Source: Nemertoderma westbladi
Lineage: Eukaryota; Xenacoelomorpha; Nemertodermatida; Nemertodermatidae
Direction: 5' to 3'
Assembly (NCBI GenBank): GCA_032718475.1
Contig: JAUCBJ010001007.1
Span: 1 to 64,000, forward strand
DNA: 64,000 bases
A program made the position numbers and the translations under genes. Shown piece after piece: positions 1-11,457 of this stretch (positions are counted from its first letter, which is position 1; each line of letters begins with the position of its first letter). The notes beneath the pieces were generated by a model. It saw only the letters and a list, made by a program, of their open reading frames with translations, was not told where the DNA came from and made no database searches.

Positions 1-2
1 TT

Positions 3-530
3 ATCGGCAGGCAGCAGGCTTTCATGGAGTCACTGGATAATCGCAATAGAGAACGTAACATAATCATAACTGGTGTCGATGAGGAGACGACCGACCTCGG
101 AGCTAATGACAAGGACAGGATCAACACAATTCTAGTTGAGGCTGGTCTTGATACATCCGTTGCTAAGAATGAATGGAGGATTACCCGGTTGGGAGGCCGG
201 CAGGTACAGGGTATGGAGGTTCCGAGTAACTCCGGCAAATCATCTAAACCCCGCCCTATTCTCCTTACTGTGCAGAGCAGACAAGTGCGCGATGGAATCC
301 TCGCTGTGGCGAAAAATCTTAAAAGCTGTGTCGGTGTGTTTAGAAAGATATATCTGAAGAAAGATACCCACCCAATCTTCTGGAAAGAGATGGCAAGACT
401 TCGCTTTAAGGAAAGAGAGGAAAGAAATAAGCCAGAGAATCAAGGGGTGGAGATTCGCTATGATTATAAGAAGAGAGAACTTACCCGGGATGGTGTGGTT
501 ATCGATCGGTTCGGAGTTTCACTGGGATAG
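3..530 (+). pseudogene. LINE ORF1-like protein fragment (runs off left edge)
   Basis: The frame is open from the window edge to a stop at 530, so the true N-terminus lies outside. The visible part begins with NRNRERNIIITGV, which matches the end of a coiled coil and the start of the RRM-like/C-terminal region of L1- and CR1-type ORF1 proteins. It continues with KPRPILLTV and a charged C-terminus with the core RFKEREERNKP. In the known family this is an RNA-binding chaperone of the retrotransposition particle. An endonuclease domain follows 30-40 bases later on the same strand, the expected ORF1-ORF2 order. The reading frame is intact here, but the downstream ORF2 is frameshifted, so the copy is probably dead. 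Family placement rests on motif pattern only. Confidence 0.6.
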
Positions 531-560
531 GGGTGTGCGGCACAGAAAGTAGGACGAGTA

Positions 561-1138
561 TTAAAACTGTGTTGTTGGAATGTTGGAGGCTTAAAGGACA
601 AACATAAATCCCAAGGATTTATTGAGTATGTATCTAACTATGATTTGTTTTGGATTTTGGAAACAAGTCACCAAACACTCCGTATGTACCCGGGTTTGTT
701 TCTTATGCGAGCCCATCGAAAGCAGGTCACCAGGGTGGAGCGGTCTTATTGATTAAGAATTACTTACAGAAATTTATACAGTTAGTAGACAGTAATATTG
801 AAGGATTTGTTTCGGTTAGGTTTACTTTTTGCCCCAGTGTAATGTTTGCGGGTTGTTATGTCCCGCCTGAGGATTCTCAATACTTTGATAGCGTGCAAAT
901 GGCTCGGGTACAATCTATATTAGAAGAATCTGAAAACGCAGTTCTAGTAGGAAATTACAATGCTCAAGTAGGGACTCCTGATATTCAGGATGTACCAGAT
1001 AGTGGTTATACCGGCAATAGGCTGAATTATGAAAATATATCGGACTCTAAAGTAAATAATATTGGCAGAACTTTAAGGAATATTTGTAGTAGTACAGGTA
1101 CAATTGTAGCTAATCATCATCTATGCGGAATCAAGTGA
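561..1138 (+). pseudogene. LINE ORF2 endonuclease (EEP/APE) domain, frameshifted
   Basis: The first part reads LCCWNVGGLKDK and FIEYVSNYDLFWILET in the frame starting at 567. This is the usual N-terminus of an apurinic-like LINE endonuclease. Around 655-670 the similarity moves to another frame, continuing with GFVSYASPSKAGHQGGAVLL and ending in a VLVGNYNAQVG segment. In active family members the last motif is normally GDFN, so the conserved Asp appears as Asn here. The copy stops at 1138 with no RT domain. Together with the ORF1 fragment upstream it forms the 5' half of one LINE. It is broken by the frameshift and by the lost downstream part. Confidence 0.65.
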
Positions 1139-1982
1139 TAATCCGCTCATATTGGTCAGAGTTGATAGTCAGATTACTGATGCTATACCTCGGCTATTAT
1201 AGGTGGTGGTTTGTGACCTGTGTCGACATTCTTTGTGTTAAAAGTTTTGATCAATTTAACTTATTGTTAAATTCTACCGGCTGGCCATAGAATAGTTTAT
1301 CAGAATGGGAAATACCATTAACAATGAGCCTGCCAAGTTGGTTCAACTATTTAGTTGGACTTCCTGAATTGAAATGCTGTAGATAGAAGATGCCATCAGG
1401 ATATAAGTTGATGGATATGCAAATACGTAGATATAGGTAGATATGCAAATACCAACGAACATTGTCAGGATATCACATATAAAAGGCAGAATTGCAATTG
1501 TGAGAGCTTATCACCTTGAATAATAATAATAAAATGTGAGATTTATATCGCGCCTTTACAATAATTTAGTGTTACTAGGCACTAAAAATACATAAAAGGT
1601 AGTTATGATATCTAGTAAAAATGATTTAACAGTCTTAGAAATAATAGTTAAAAAGAACAACTGTAACAAATAACAAGTCTAGCAATACACTTACTAGCAA
1701 TACTAATAGTCCAACAAAGACTACTAATAACAGTCTAAAAACTGAAACATGATATTTAAAAGAACAACAAGCGCAGATAATTATCTTAGTCAGCCTCAAC
1801 CATATTCTAAATGGAATAGATGGGTGTTTAACATACTTTTAAATACGTTAATCGAATTAGTAGACCGTTTGGTAAGAGGTATTGAATTCCAAATTGTTGG
1901 GGAGTGGCTACTCTAAATGAACGTTTGCTGTAGTTCTTGAGATTGTACCGAGGTATACTGAGGAGTTTTTTTTCACAAGACC
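1139..1982. other. AT-rich intergenic stretch, nothing recognised
   Basis: No open frame with recognisable content and no clear repeat structure. It lies between a truncated plus-strand LINE and a minus-strand LINE tail. It may include decayed LINE sequence too diverged to see by eye. Confidence 0.4.
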
Positions 1983-2523
1983 TCAGAGAACGATGAGGTG
2001 TATTGTATATGATTGAAGTAGGTTACAAAGGTAATCTGGGCCAAGATTATTTAAACATTTGTATGTTTGGACAGCAATCTTGTATTCGATCTTACGATTT
2101 ATCGGTAGCCAGTGCAAACGCTTCAACACTGGTTTAATATGTTTGACCTTCCCTGTGCCAGTCAATAGATGAGCTGCCGAATTGAGAATGTATTGCAGTT
2201 TCTGTGGCACTGTGGCAAACCATAATATAGCCCGTCTACTTTTGAGATTACTAAAATGTGAATCAGAACTTCAAATGTTTTCTGCTGAAACAACTTTTTA
2301 CTTTGGCAATGTTACGCCGTACAGTTGCTGCAATTTGTTTAGAGTACATCATATGTGTCTCCATGATAGCACCTATATTCCAAGCCGAATCAGTCAAGGC
2401 GACTGGTTTATTACCAACATCAATGTTCTTGGGTGACTTTAATTGACAGAAGAATTTTGATTGCAATGGTAAGACTTCGGATTTGTTGGAATTCATCATA
2501 AGGAGGAGTACTCTCAGAATCAC
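1983..2523 (-). pseudogene. CR1/Jockey-type LINE reverse transcriptase C-terminal fragment
   Basis: On the minus strand the segment from 2523 encodes MNSNKSEVL, then VGNKPVALTDSAWNIGAIM and HMMYSKQIAATVRRNI. After a frame change, 2210-1983 encodes LQYILNSAAHLLTGT and LKRLHWLPINRKIEYKI. The LHWLPI signature with flanking NSAA and YK residues is characteristic of the thumb and C-terminus of CR1/Jockey-group RTs. Only the last ~180 residues survive, in at least two frames. The fragment abuts a plus-strand RTE-like tail at about 2525, so one element landed in or beside the other. Without RT core motifs it cannot be active. Confidence 0.75.
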
Positions 2524-2526
2524 TAG

Positions 2527-3180
2527 AGGGAGCCCAACGGCTCCTCAGCTCATTAGAACATGCTGCTTCTAGTGTTGGTCTTTTTATTAACTCCAGAAAG
2601 ACCAAAATTTTGACAGTTAACTTTGAAAGTCCTCAACAAGTCTCTGATCGGATGAGCATAAGCTCAAAAGATGGTATGCTTGAGCATGTGGATGACTTCT
2701 GTTACCTGGGATAATGGATCCGGAAGTCAGGTGAGGACCTTCGAATACATAAGGGAAAGGCATGGGCAGCCTTGAATAGGCTTTCCAGGATTTCGAAGTC
2801 ACCGAGAATTAATCAGAAACTTAAGGTCCGATTATTTAGAGCAGCAGTAGTTCCAGTACTCCTCTATGGGAGTCCATGCTGGGCTCTAACTGCTGAGGAC
2901 ACCAAATCTCTGGATGGCACATTTACAAGAATGCTAAGCCGGGTTCATTGTGTCAAGTACAATACACACATCTCCAACGAGACACTATATAACATTGGAG
3001 GTGTCTCATTGGTTCCCCCAAGCTTGACACTAGAACAAAATCGCCTCCACTTTGCAGGTCATTGCTTTCGCCGTGAGGACCAGCCAGTGCATAATCTTGT
3101 ACTTTGGCAGCCTCATGGAGTGAACAAGCATGGTGGACAGCCCATGACTTTCTTGAGAAGCATCTTAAAGGACACTGGCC
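2527..3180 (+). pseudogene. RTE-like LINE reverse transcriptase C-terminal region, 5' part of split copy
   Basis: In one frame this reads AQRLLSSLEHAASSVGLFIN, SRKTKILTVN and CYLGS-like sequence, where a TAA stop replaces a codon near 2711. It goes on through LKVRLFRAAVVPVLLYGSPC and NRLHFAGHCFRREDQPVHNL. This is the conserved post-catalytic part of RTE-type endonuclease-reverse transcriptases: connection, thumb and C-terminal signature. The upstream endonuclease and catalytic YADD region are missing. The copy is interrupted after 3180 by a foldback element and resumes at 5671. A related minus-strand copy without the insertion lies at 12.89-13.16 kb. Confidence 0.75.
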
Positions 3181-5666
3181 CACAGTGGGGCTTAACTTGG
3201 TTTTTGGCAAAGGTTCGACCCCGTTCATGAAAATAAGTTTTTTGAGCTTAGTTGGTCCCCTAATGTAAAAATTGACAAAAATTAAAATATTTCATGGGTG
3301 GCTTTTTAAATTAATACTATTTAAGTAATTATTTAACACTAATCATATTACTAAATTTCATCACTTACTCCCCCAAACAAATTGACAGATTTATTTTGCT
3401 CCATTGGTGTCACATTGTACAAAAAATAAAAAAATTTAAAATTTCATGGGTGCCTTTTAATATAATGCTATTTAATTATTTATTTAATACTAAATATTAT
3501 TACCTTTAACAAAGGATGTTACCCCTTTCATGAAAACAAGTTTTTTTTGCTCTAATCATGTATCAATGAATAGAATATAAAAAATTAGAAAGTTTCATGG
3601 GTGGCTTTTAATATAAATTATATTTAATTATTTATTTAATACTAAATATTATTACCTTTAACAAAGGATGTTTGTTACTCTATCCCATTCATGAAAACAA
3701 GTTTTTTGGCTCCAAGCATGTCTTGATGAATAAAATATAAAAAATTAGAAAGTTTCATGGGTGGATTTTAATATAAATTATATTTAATTATTTATTTAAT
3801 ACTAAATATTATTACCTTTAACAAAGGATGTTTGTTACTCTATCCCATTCATGAAAACAAGTTTTTTGGCTCCATGCATGTCTTGATGATTATAATATAA
3901 AAAAAATAGAAAGTTTCATTGGTAATTTTTAATAATACAACTATTTATTTATCCAATTAATACTAAATATATGTAATTATTTTGATATACAGTACAGTAT
4001 ACTCCATTAAAAACCAAAAATAGTTTATACATGTTTCGAATTATATTCCTTAACTGCTCGAAGTATCTAATTTGCGTATCTTGGATGACTTTCTAAAACT
4101 TTATAATTTTTTTCAAAGTCCGCATGGACTTCTTCTGATGCTTGTTCAGAAAATTAACCCAAACTTAGAATGATGTGGCATTTTTCAGGAACGAAATAAA
4201 CATTTCAGTCCACTAACAACATTAGTCTATATAGGCCTACATGTATGTATAGGCCTACATTAAGGTATATCAGATAATGGCGCACCATTATCTGCAGTGT
4301 GTAAGATTAACTAAGAAATAAAATTAAATAGTTTATGATGTTTTATAAATTTATAATAAGATCGATGTTCTTATTTTATATTTAACTTAAGAACCACTTA
4401 AGAATGAATGAATGAAAAATATGCCTTAAAAATAAACAATTATATAGAGAGAGTACACATTGTGTCTTATTACCTACAACTACTCAGTACAGTTGTAGGT
4501 AAGACACAATGATTATTGATACAATGTTACTGACCACCAGTTGAGGAATTATATTAATAAAAAAAGTAAATAAATACGTCGATTATAGATAAAATGTTTG
4601 AAAATATGGGATTTTTTATGAAGATTGTGGTCTGGTCCATATCTTACAACTGCTGATCTACGCCAGTCCTTCATTGTATAAACAATGAGGTTATATACTG
4701 TATAGATATATATATATAAGTAATAATATTTAGTATTAATTGAATAATAAAATAGTTGTAATATTAAACGCCACCCAGGAAACTTTCTAATTTTTTATAT
4801 TTTATTCATCAAGACATGCTTGAAGCCAAAAAAACTTGTTTTCATGTATGGGATGGGGTAACAAGCATCCTTAGTTAAAGGTAATAATATTTAGTATTAA
4901 ATAAATAATTAAATAGCATTTATACTAAAAGCCACCCATGAAACTTTGTAATTTTTTATATTTTATTCATCGAGACATGATTAGAGCAAAAAAACTTGTT
5001 TTCAGGAATGGGGTAACATCCTTTGTTAAAGGTAATAATATTTAGTATTAAATAAATAATTAAATAGCATTTATATTAAAAGCCACCCATGAAACTTTCT
5101 AATTTTTTATATTTTATTCATCAAGACATGCTTGGAGCCAAACAAACTTGTTTTCATGTATGGGATGGGGTAACAAGCATCCTTAGTTAAAGGTAATAAT
5201 ATTTAGTATTAAATAAATAATTAAATAGCATTTATACTAAAAGCCACCCATGAAACTTTGTAATTTTTTATATTTTATTCATCGAGACATGATTAGAGCA
5301 AAAAAACTTGTTTTCAGGAATGGGGTAACATCCTTTGTTAAAGGTAATAATATTTAGTATTAAATAAATAATTAAATAGCATTATATTAAAAGCCACCCA
5401 TGAAATTTTAAATTTTTTTATTTTTTGTACAATGTGACACCAATGGAGCAAAATAAACCGGTCAATATGTTTGGGGGAGTAAGTGTTGAAATTTAGTAAT
5501 ATGATTAGTGTTAAATAATTACTTAAATAGTATTAATATAAAAAGCCACCCATGAAATATTTTAATTTTTGTCAATTTTTACATTAGGGGACCAACTAAG
5601 CTCAAAAAACTTATTTTCATGAACGGGGTCCAACCTTTGCCAAAAACCAAGTTAAGCCCCACTGTG
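3181..5666. mobile_element. Foldback (palindromic) non-autonomous element, ~2.5 kb, inserted in an RTE-like LINE
   Basis: The outer ends are inverted copies: CACAGTGGGGCTTAACTTGG at the left and its complement at the right, continuing inwards through the mirrored TTTGCCAAAAACC and CATGAACGGGG blocks. GGCC flanks both ends (3177-3180 and 5667-5670), consistent with a 4-bp target duplication, though GGCC is itself a palindrome. The left arm runs to about 4010 and the right arm from about 4690. Both arms contain several tandem ~160-bp units around a TTCATGGGTGGC core, in unequal numbers. The ~680-bp centre has smaller hairpins, one at about 4450-4512 built on GTGTCTTA/TAAGACAC. No transposase ORF is visible. 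Superfamily not assigned. Confidence 0.75.
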
Positions 5667-5670
5667 GGCC

Positions 5671-5800
5671 TTGAAGATGCGGATAATCTAGCAAATGTCA
5701 TGGGTGATAGGGAGTTGTGGCGGTGCAATTTTGTCGATAAGCCGGCACAGCATTCTTAAAAATGCAGCTGCAATGCAGCATGCCGATCCTAGTAGTAACT
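5671..5800 (+). pseudogene. RTE-like LINE 3' end, resumed after the foldback insertion
   Basis: Sequence from TTGAAGATGCGG onward matches, in reverse complement, 12.89-13.02 kb, where the same LINE tail runs without interruption into its last coding part. It includes the shared GGCACAGCATTCTTAAAAAT and GCAGCATGCCGATCCTAGTA blocks. This is the 3' end of the element begun at 2527. It encodes no further recognisable domain. The boundary near 5800 is where the match to the second copy fades. Confidence 0.65.
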
Positions 5801-5829
5801 AGTATCATAAGGAGGTATGTAGACATCCA

Positions 5830-7500
5830 GTGTTTTATATCGCATAATCAATCCTCAGTTAATTTAAACGACTGAAGCATTTCTGCAGGTTTAAAAGAGA
5901 TATACGCTTGTGTATCATCCGCATATAGATGATATTGGAGTCCGTGTTTCTTTATTACATTACCAAGTGATCGCATATAAATCGAGTGAATAAGAGTTGT
6001 CCAAGGACCGAACCCTGAGGTAATCCAAACTGAAGTGTCTTTTTTGAAGAATATGAGATACCAATACGCACAGTTTGACCTCGGTTACTAAGATATGATT
6101 TCATCCATTTCAAAACAGCATCCCTTTATTGATAATTCATGTTCTAGAATATCCAAAAGGATAGTATGCTCGATGCCAGATGCTGTACCAAATGCTGCGC
6201 TCAAGTCTAGTCAAATCAAGCTCATTGTCTATAATTTTTTCTTGACACACAAGTCTCTATAGCAATCAATGAGCGGTAATTCTTTACTTTAACTTTGAAA
6301 TAATCAGAGAATTGTTCAGCCATATTAAACTCTGAGTCGTGATCAGGTAACTTCCGAGGTTGTTTACGATTTAGTACTTTATTGACAATTTTAAATAGTT
6401 CACCAGAATTTTTAGAGTTTTCTTCAATGTGTTTATGGTAGTAGCTGTGCTTAGCGTCAACTATGGCTGTAGCAACCACTTTGCACTGAGCCCTGTAATT
6501 TATCACAATCAGATATCAGTTTAGATTTACGGAATTTTCGCCCAAGTCGCCGTCTAATTTTTTTTGTATCCTTATATTGTCATTATACTGAGGTGGTATT
6601 TTACTAGTGGTAATATTTTTTGTCAGTAGAGGTGCATGTTTATCAAGTGTTCTTTTTAGAGAACCATTATACATGTTTACCATACCATCTAAATTGGTAT
6701 CATCATCGAAAGAAGAACTGAACAGATTACACTCTGCCAGATCATTGCAAAAATTGTGTGTATTGATAGTTGACAACTTCCTATATATTATCTTGTTTGC
6801 TGGCTGATGCGATTTTTCATAATTCAGACTAAATCTGACCAAGAAATTATCTGAAAGTCCAACATCATGAACACGAATACCATGTATCAGCGGTTCTGAG
6901 TCATCTGATGTGATTAGTAGATCGAGAGTAAGGCCAAGTATGTGAGTGGGATCCTTAATGTGTTGTGTAAGACCAAAGCTATTCAACATACAAATGAATT
7001 CCATTGTATTCTTGTCAGATTGGACATCAACATGAAAATTGAAATCACCGGCAATAATGAGTTTGAGAGACAATAATTCGTTCTAAGTATTCTGAAAACT
7101 CAGACATAAAAGCTGCAACTGTGCAGCTATTTGTTATTGATGGACAAGTTCTGTAAATATTGACCAGGCATATAATGTCACCTTTGTAGTTTAATATTAA
7201 TTTGCTCAAAACATTCAAAGGTATTAGCAATCATCTTAGAATTCGAGACTGGCTTAATATCCAAGCATTCTTTGTATACAGGCCATGCCACCACCTCGGT
7301 TGATGTACGCAGCAAATGTTTTATCATGTAACCTGGTGGACAGACATCAAATAATGCATGATGATCCAATTCAGTCCCAGTAGGCCATGTTTCAGTTAAC
7401 ATAGCAATCTCAACCTTATTTTCGACAATTAAATAACAGATAAAGTCAGCTTTATTCTTTATAGACCTTGAGTTAAATAAACATATGTTTATAAAATCAA
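5830..7500 (-). pseudogene. CR1/L2-like LINE ORF2: endonuclease plus start of reverse transcriptase
   Basis: Read from right to left. The endonuclease begins near 7500 with NICLFNSRSIKNKADFICYL and AMLTETWPTG. It continues as IICLVNIYRTCPSI after a frame change, then LKLIIAGDFNFHVDVQSDK with the intact GDFN motif, and HTLDLLIT-like and LSDNFLVRFSL segments. The linker (6506-6222) precedes an RT finger/palm region with GQTVRIGISYSSKKTLQFGL and PQGSVLG. Similarity ends near 5830, before the YADD motif. Several frameshifts and the missing 3' half make it a dead copy. It shares its strand with a minisatellite-bearing 5' region at 7.5-9.1 kb. Confidence 0.75.
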
Positions 7501-7507
7501 TAGGTAT

Positions 7508-8476
7508 ACTTCTAGGACGGGTGGCCTACCGGGTGTGCGGCATAAACGTGGGTGGCGTCCGGGTGCATGGTGTCGACGCGGGTGGCCTCAGGGTGCGCGG
7601 CGTCAACGCAGGTGGTGTCCGGATGCATGGTGCCATAGCTGGTGGCGTCCGGGTGTGCGGTGTCGCGCAGGTGGCGCCAGGGTGCGTGGTGTTGATGCCA
7701 GTGGCATCTGGGTGTGCAGTGCCGATGCGGGTGGCATCAGGGAGTGCGGCATCGATGCGGGTGGCATCCGGGTCCATTACGTTGATGGGGGGGGGCATCC
7801 GGGTGCGTGGCGTCAATGTGGGTTGCATCCGGGTGTGTGGAGTCGATGCATATGGCGTCTGGGTCTGCGACGTCGAAGCGGGTGGCATCTAGGTGCGTGT
7901 TGCCGACACAGGTGGCATCTGGGTGCGCGGCATCGATGCAGGTGGCATCCAGGTGTGCGGCGTCGACGTTGGTGGTGTCCGGGAATGGAGTTCCGATGCG
8001 GGTGGTGTCCGGGTGCACAGCATCGGTGCCAGTGGCATCAAGATGCGCGGCATCGATGTCAGTGGCGTCTAGGGGCGCAGTGCCGACGCAGGTGGCGCCT
8101 AGTTGTGTGGCATCAACATGGGCTGCATCTGGGTGCACGGCTTCGATGCGGGTGGTGTCCGGGGCCGTTACGTGGATGCGGGTGGCATCCGGGTGCGCTA
8201 CGTCGATGCGAGTGGCGTCAGGGTGCGCTGCGTCGATGTGAGTGGCAACCCAATGTGCGGTGTCAAAGCGGGTGGCGTCCGTGTGTGTGGCGTCGATGCA
8301 GGTGTCGTCTGGGTGCGCGGCGTTGATGTGGGTGGCATCCGGGTGCGCAGCATCGATGCGGGGGCATTGGGTGCGCAGCGTCGATGCGGGTGGCATCCGG
8401 GTGTGTGGAATCGACGCTGGTGGCATCCGGGTGAGCAGTGTCGATGCGGGTGGCATCAATGTGGTGGGTGTCCAAG
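7508..8476. repeat. 30-bp GC-rich minisatellite, ~32 units
   Basis: Tandem units of about 30 bp with core GTGCGCGGCRTCGATGCGGG and substitution-only variation keep the period close to three-fold. In every frame the array therefore reads as a ten-residue repeat (minus strand: DATHIDAAHP-like). The long frames here are by-products of this periodicity. The array sits between a LINE endonuclease (below 7500) and a possible ORF1 remnant (8.5-9.1 kb) on the minus strand. It is far more GC-rich than its surroundings. Confidence 0.9.
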
Positions 8477-8499
8477 AGCGCAGGAGACTCCTCCTGCAA

Positions 8500-9116
8500 A
8501 GGAGAATCTGATTCGCACAGTAGTTTATAATTTTTATTGATTCGATGTTTGTAGAGTCTAAGCCACCATAATCAGCAGTTTGATCTTCATTAGTCATAGG
8601 TTATGAGATTAACAGATCACGCGATTCTGTTCAGGTGATTCTGTTCAGTTTCTTCCTTCTTGATTTCCCATGCAAGGGACGTAACATTAGTACCGATACC
8701 GGTGTTACTTGCCAAGTGTTGGTTATTTCTACATTTGCGATTTCCTTGTACTTGTACTTGTTGCCAAGCACATTTGTCATTGTTGCAATCACTAACTGTT
8801 TGTCCAAGTTTGTCAAGATCTGTTTTCATATTATCGAGTTTTGGAGTAAAAACGTCTATACGGTCCTCCAGAGCAGCGCAGAGTGATCCTAATTCAATTT
8901 GAATTGCTTCATCCGATTTCTTAAACTTATCGAAGACTTCTGTACGGAGGAGTTTATTTCAGCCTGGAGGCTTTCTTCAACATTCTGTAAATTATCAGCT
9001 ATACATTTGCCACAGTAGAATTGCACACGCCCGAAGTTGGAACCCTCACTGACGATGCATATCATAGCGATAAGAACTTCCAGAGCACTCGACCTCATAC
9101 TCGCATAGTCCGTCAC
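8500..9116 (-). pseudogene. Possible LINE ORF1 remnant (CxxC-containing, coiled-coil-like)
   Basis: From 9116 the minus strand encodes a short frame with VQFYCGKCIADNLQNVEESL and SISLRNRMKQFKLN. After a frame change comes LDKLGQTVSDCNNDKC and an Asn-rich stretch. The CGKC followed by a heptad-like region resembles the PHD/CxxC-plus-coiled-coil layout of CR1-type ORF1 proteins. It lies just upstream of the minisatellite and the CR1/L2-like endonuclease on the same strand, so it may be the ORF1 of that element. No complete domain is visible. Confidence 0.3.
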
Positions 9117-9229
9117 TTCGAGAAGCCTGCGTCTTGACAGTTGGCCGTGTTGATCCAGTTTTGCTACTCGCGGTAGAGTTTCAGAGGGTTGTATTGGTAG
9201 TACTAATCCTTCCTCTGGGAAGAGACATT

Positions 9230-10247
9230 ATTAATATTAAGTTAATTGATATTATAAAATTAAGTATTACAGTCAGAAGGCTCAGATGAATGTGTGTGAA
9301 GTATACTTTTCCGTAAATTTCCGTAGTGGTTAGGACAACCGTATAACACTATTCAGCTGAGTGATGGGATCAGAGAGAATTGACTATCACCAAGCAATTA
9401 TCAATGATCATTTCGAACATAAATACTCCAAATGCCAAATGCTTTTGAGATGTCTATGAAGACACATTATACCTTGCCCATTGGCATATTTCCAATTGGG
9501 GTGTCGTTTCAGCCTATGGAAGTATTTATGGGCTTCTAATTGGCTGTTCCTCCAATAATCTCACCTCATTGTCTAACACTCTCCCATAGCCAAAAGGTGT
9601 GTCGGTTCGGCCCAATTGCCAGAAGGGGTGTCGCTTGGGGAAACTCACTTTTATTACATAATGGGAAATACTTGTCATTAGTTTTTGTCGCCTTTAAATT
9701 AATAAGTACTTCCTGTAGTTTGATTTAAATCTTAAAGTTTGTAATATTTAAACATTAAATACGATCAAGATTTGTGATTTTAACCACTGCTAGAGGGTGA
9801 AATTGCTAAACATTAAACAACCTCGATTTCTTACAGTACCGGTACAGTAGTTGTCAGTCGGTTCAAAACCTTGGGAATATAACAACAATTAACATTATTC
9901 ATTTACAAAAGATTACAAATAATTTTTTAATGTTCCTTTTAAAATGTTACTAATTGTTCTAAATGTTACTGATTGGTACATACAGTAATCAACTAGCTTA
10001 TTCGGTTATTAGGCCTATACATACAGTATGTCAATGTCAGTGAGTACGGACAGTGTAGCAGTGACAACCAGACGTAGTCTTAGGACGGTAGGACAGTAGG
10101 ACTACCCTGCTAGTGCTACCTCTATCAGTCTTACAGTCTTAAGGTCAAAGGGTCTACAGTACCTTCAACAACTGACCACGCATTGAAGCTCACAAATACG
10201 CTTTCCCTAGGCGTACTGATTGAGTCAGGCGAACTTCGGATTGGTCA
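9230..10247. other. Intergenic, no gene recognised
   Basis: AT-rich sequence without a supported reading frame. A GTAGTGGTTAGGAC stretch near 9325 resembles a tRNA A box, but no B box or cloverleaf follows. The direct element of interest is the ATATC target duplication at 10248-10252 for the adjacent solo LTR. Confidence 0.4.
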
Positions 10248-10252
10248 ATATC

Positions 10253-11452
10253 TGTTCGCGCTTTCAGACCTTTAGCAGTTTAACCTGCCAAATTTGGATG
10301 TCTTCTAGATTGTAAATCGACTTTAGCCTATGACGAGTATTTGATACACTACATTAGCCGAAGCCAGTCTATGCGCGACCATTCACCCGCTGGATATACC
10401 CGGGAAACTGGATTCGGAAGCCTAACCGTATTGCGGGGTAGGCCTACTGTATTATTCGACTATATATTCTATATCGGCAATATATATAATCTCTGACAAA
10501 TATTATTCACTTTCGGGAAATATTAACAGTTCCTTTAGGACGTGGCGCTCTAAATATGTAAACAGAGTTATGACTTAAACTAGACACAACTGGATGGCTA
10601 TGGATTCACGTATATAGCGCATTCTTTAGGAGATGCTTTGTTATCAGTCACAATCATACACACTACTGCACAATGCTGCACACCGATCTGCCGACCTTCA
10701 CTAATTTTAGTCACATATAAAGAGAACAACAACCGACTCATGTAGTGCCTATGAAATAGCATTAGATTCACTCCAAAACCACTTTAATGTAAGTCGCAAT
10801 TGTTATATGTAACCGGTCTCTCTAACCTCCAGTATATCAAGAAGATTGGGGTTTCTGATTATTGATCGATATTATCCAAATATAATAATATTCCATCAAC
10901 CGATATAATTAATGACCGACAGTAAATAGCAGTAAAAATGCGGTGTTTGTAGTTGACAATATGATTAGGTGAGTTATGTTATGATTGATTTGTTAAGATA
11001 ACAGATATACGTTTCTATGATTAAGCCTACTAATGTTGGGCTAAAGCCTGAAAACACAGAGATTCCAAAGCCGGTCTTCTGGGCTCAGGAAAAAAGGTAA
11101 ACATTGACCCATAATGCATTGCGCGATTTCCCTGAGGTTTCTGTACAAAAAGCAGGAGAATCGCTCTGATTGGTTGACCGAACAAAGAAACGACAGAGAA
11201 CAAAGAAAAAGCTCCACGTGTACAGATCAGCTGTTAGCTGTCGTCATAGTAACTACACTGCTTCAAGAGGATTTAGCGTATTGCGACATAGAATTGCTAG
11301 TTATGTCCGCTAAATTACACATACAGAAGAAATGGCTTTTTATGTCCACTAAAACACCGTTACAGTAAGGAAACGGCTTTTGATGTCCGTTAAAACACCT
11401 ACAGAGTACTTTGCGGGAAAAATAACCAGCTAATTCCGCAAAAGCTTTTACA
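10253..11452 (-). mobile_element. Solo LTR of the giant BEL/Pao-like family
   Basis: This 1.2-kb block is the reverse complement of the LTRs at 31,249-32,419 and 48,646-49,808, with more divergence. On the plus strand it starts TGTTCGCGCTTT and ends AAAAGCTTTTACA, the mirror of the TGTAAAAGC...GTACA LTR ends. It is flanked on both sides by the 5-bp direct repeat ATATC (10248-10252 and 11453-11457), and no internal retroelement sequence is attached. This is the expected product of recombination between the two LTRs of a full element. It lies 2.7 kb upstream of receptor gene 1, in the opposite orientation. Confidence 0.9.
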
Positions 11453-11457
11453 ATATC

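Noticed and set aside
7535-8597. Arg/Trp-rich and DATHIDAAHP-like frames on both strands
   Set aside because: Again produced by a 30-bp minisatellite; several overlapping frames are equally open.
9316-9390. tRNA-like A box (GTAGTGGTTAGGAC)
   Set aside because: No B box (GGTTCGANTCC) at the expected distance and no acceptor stem or cloverleaf could be drawn.
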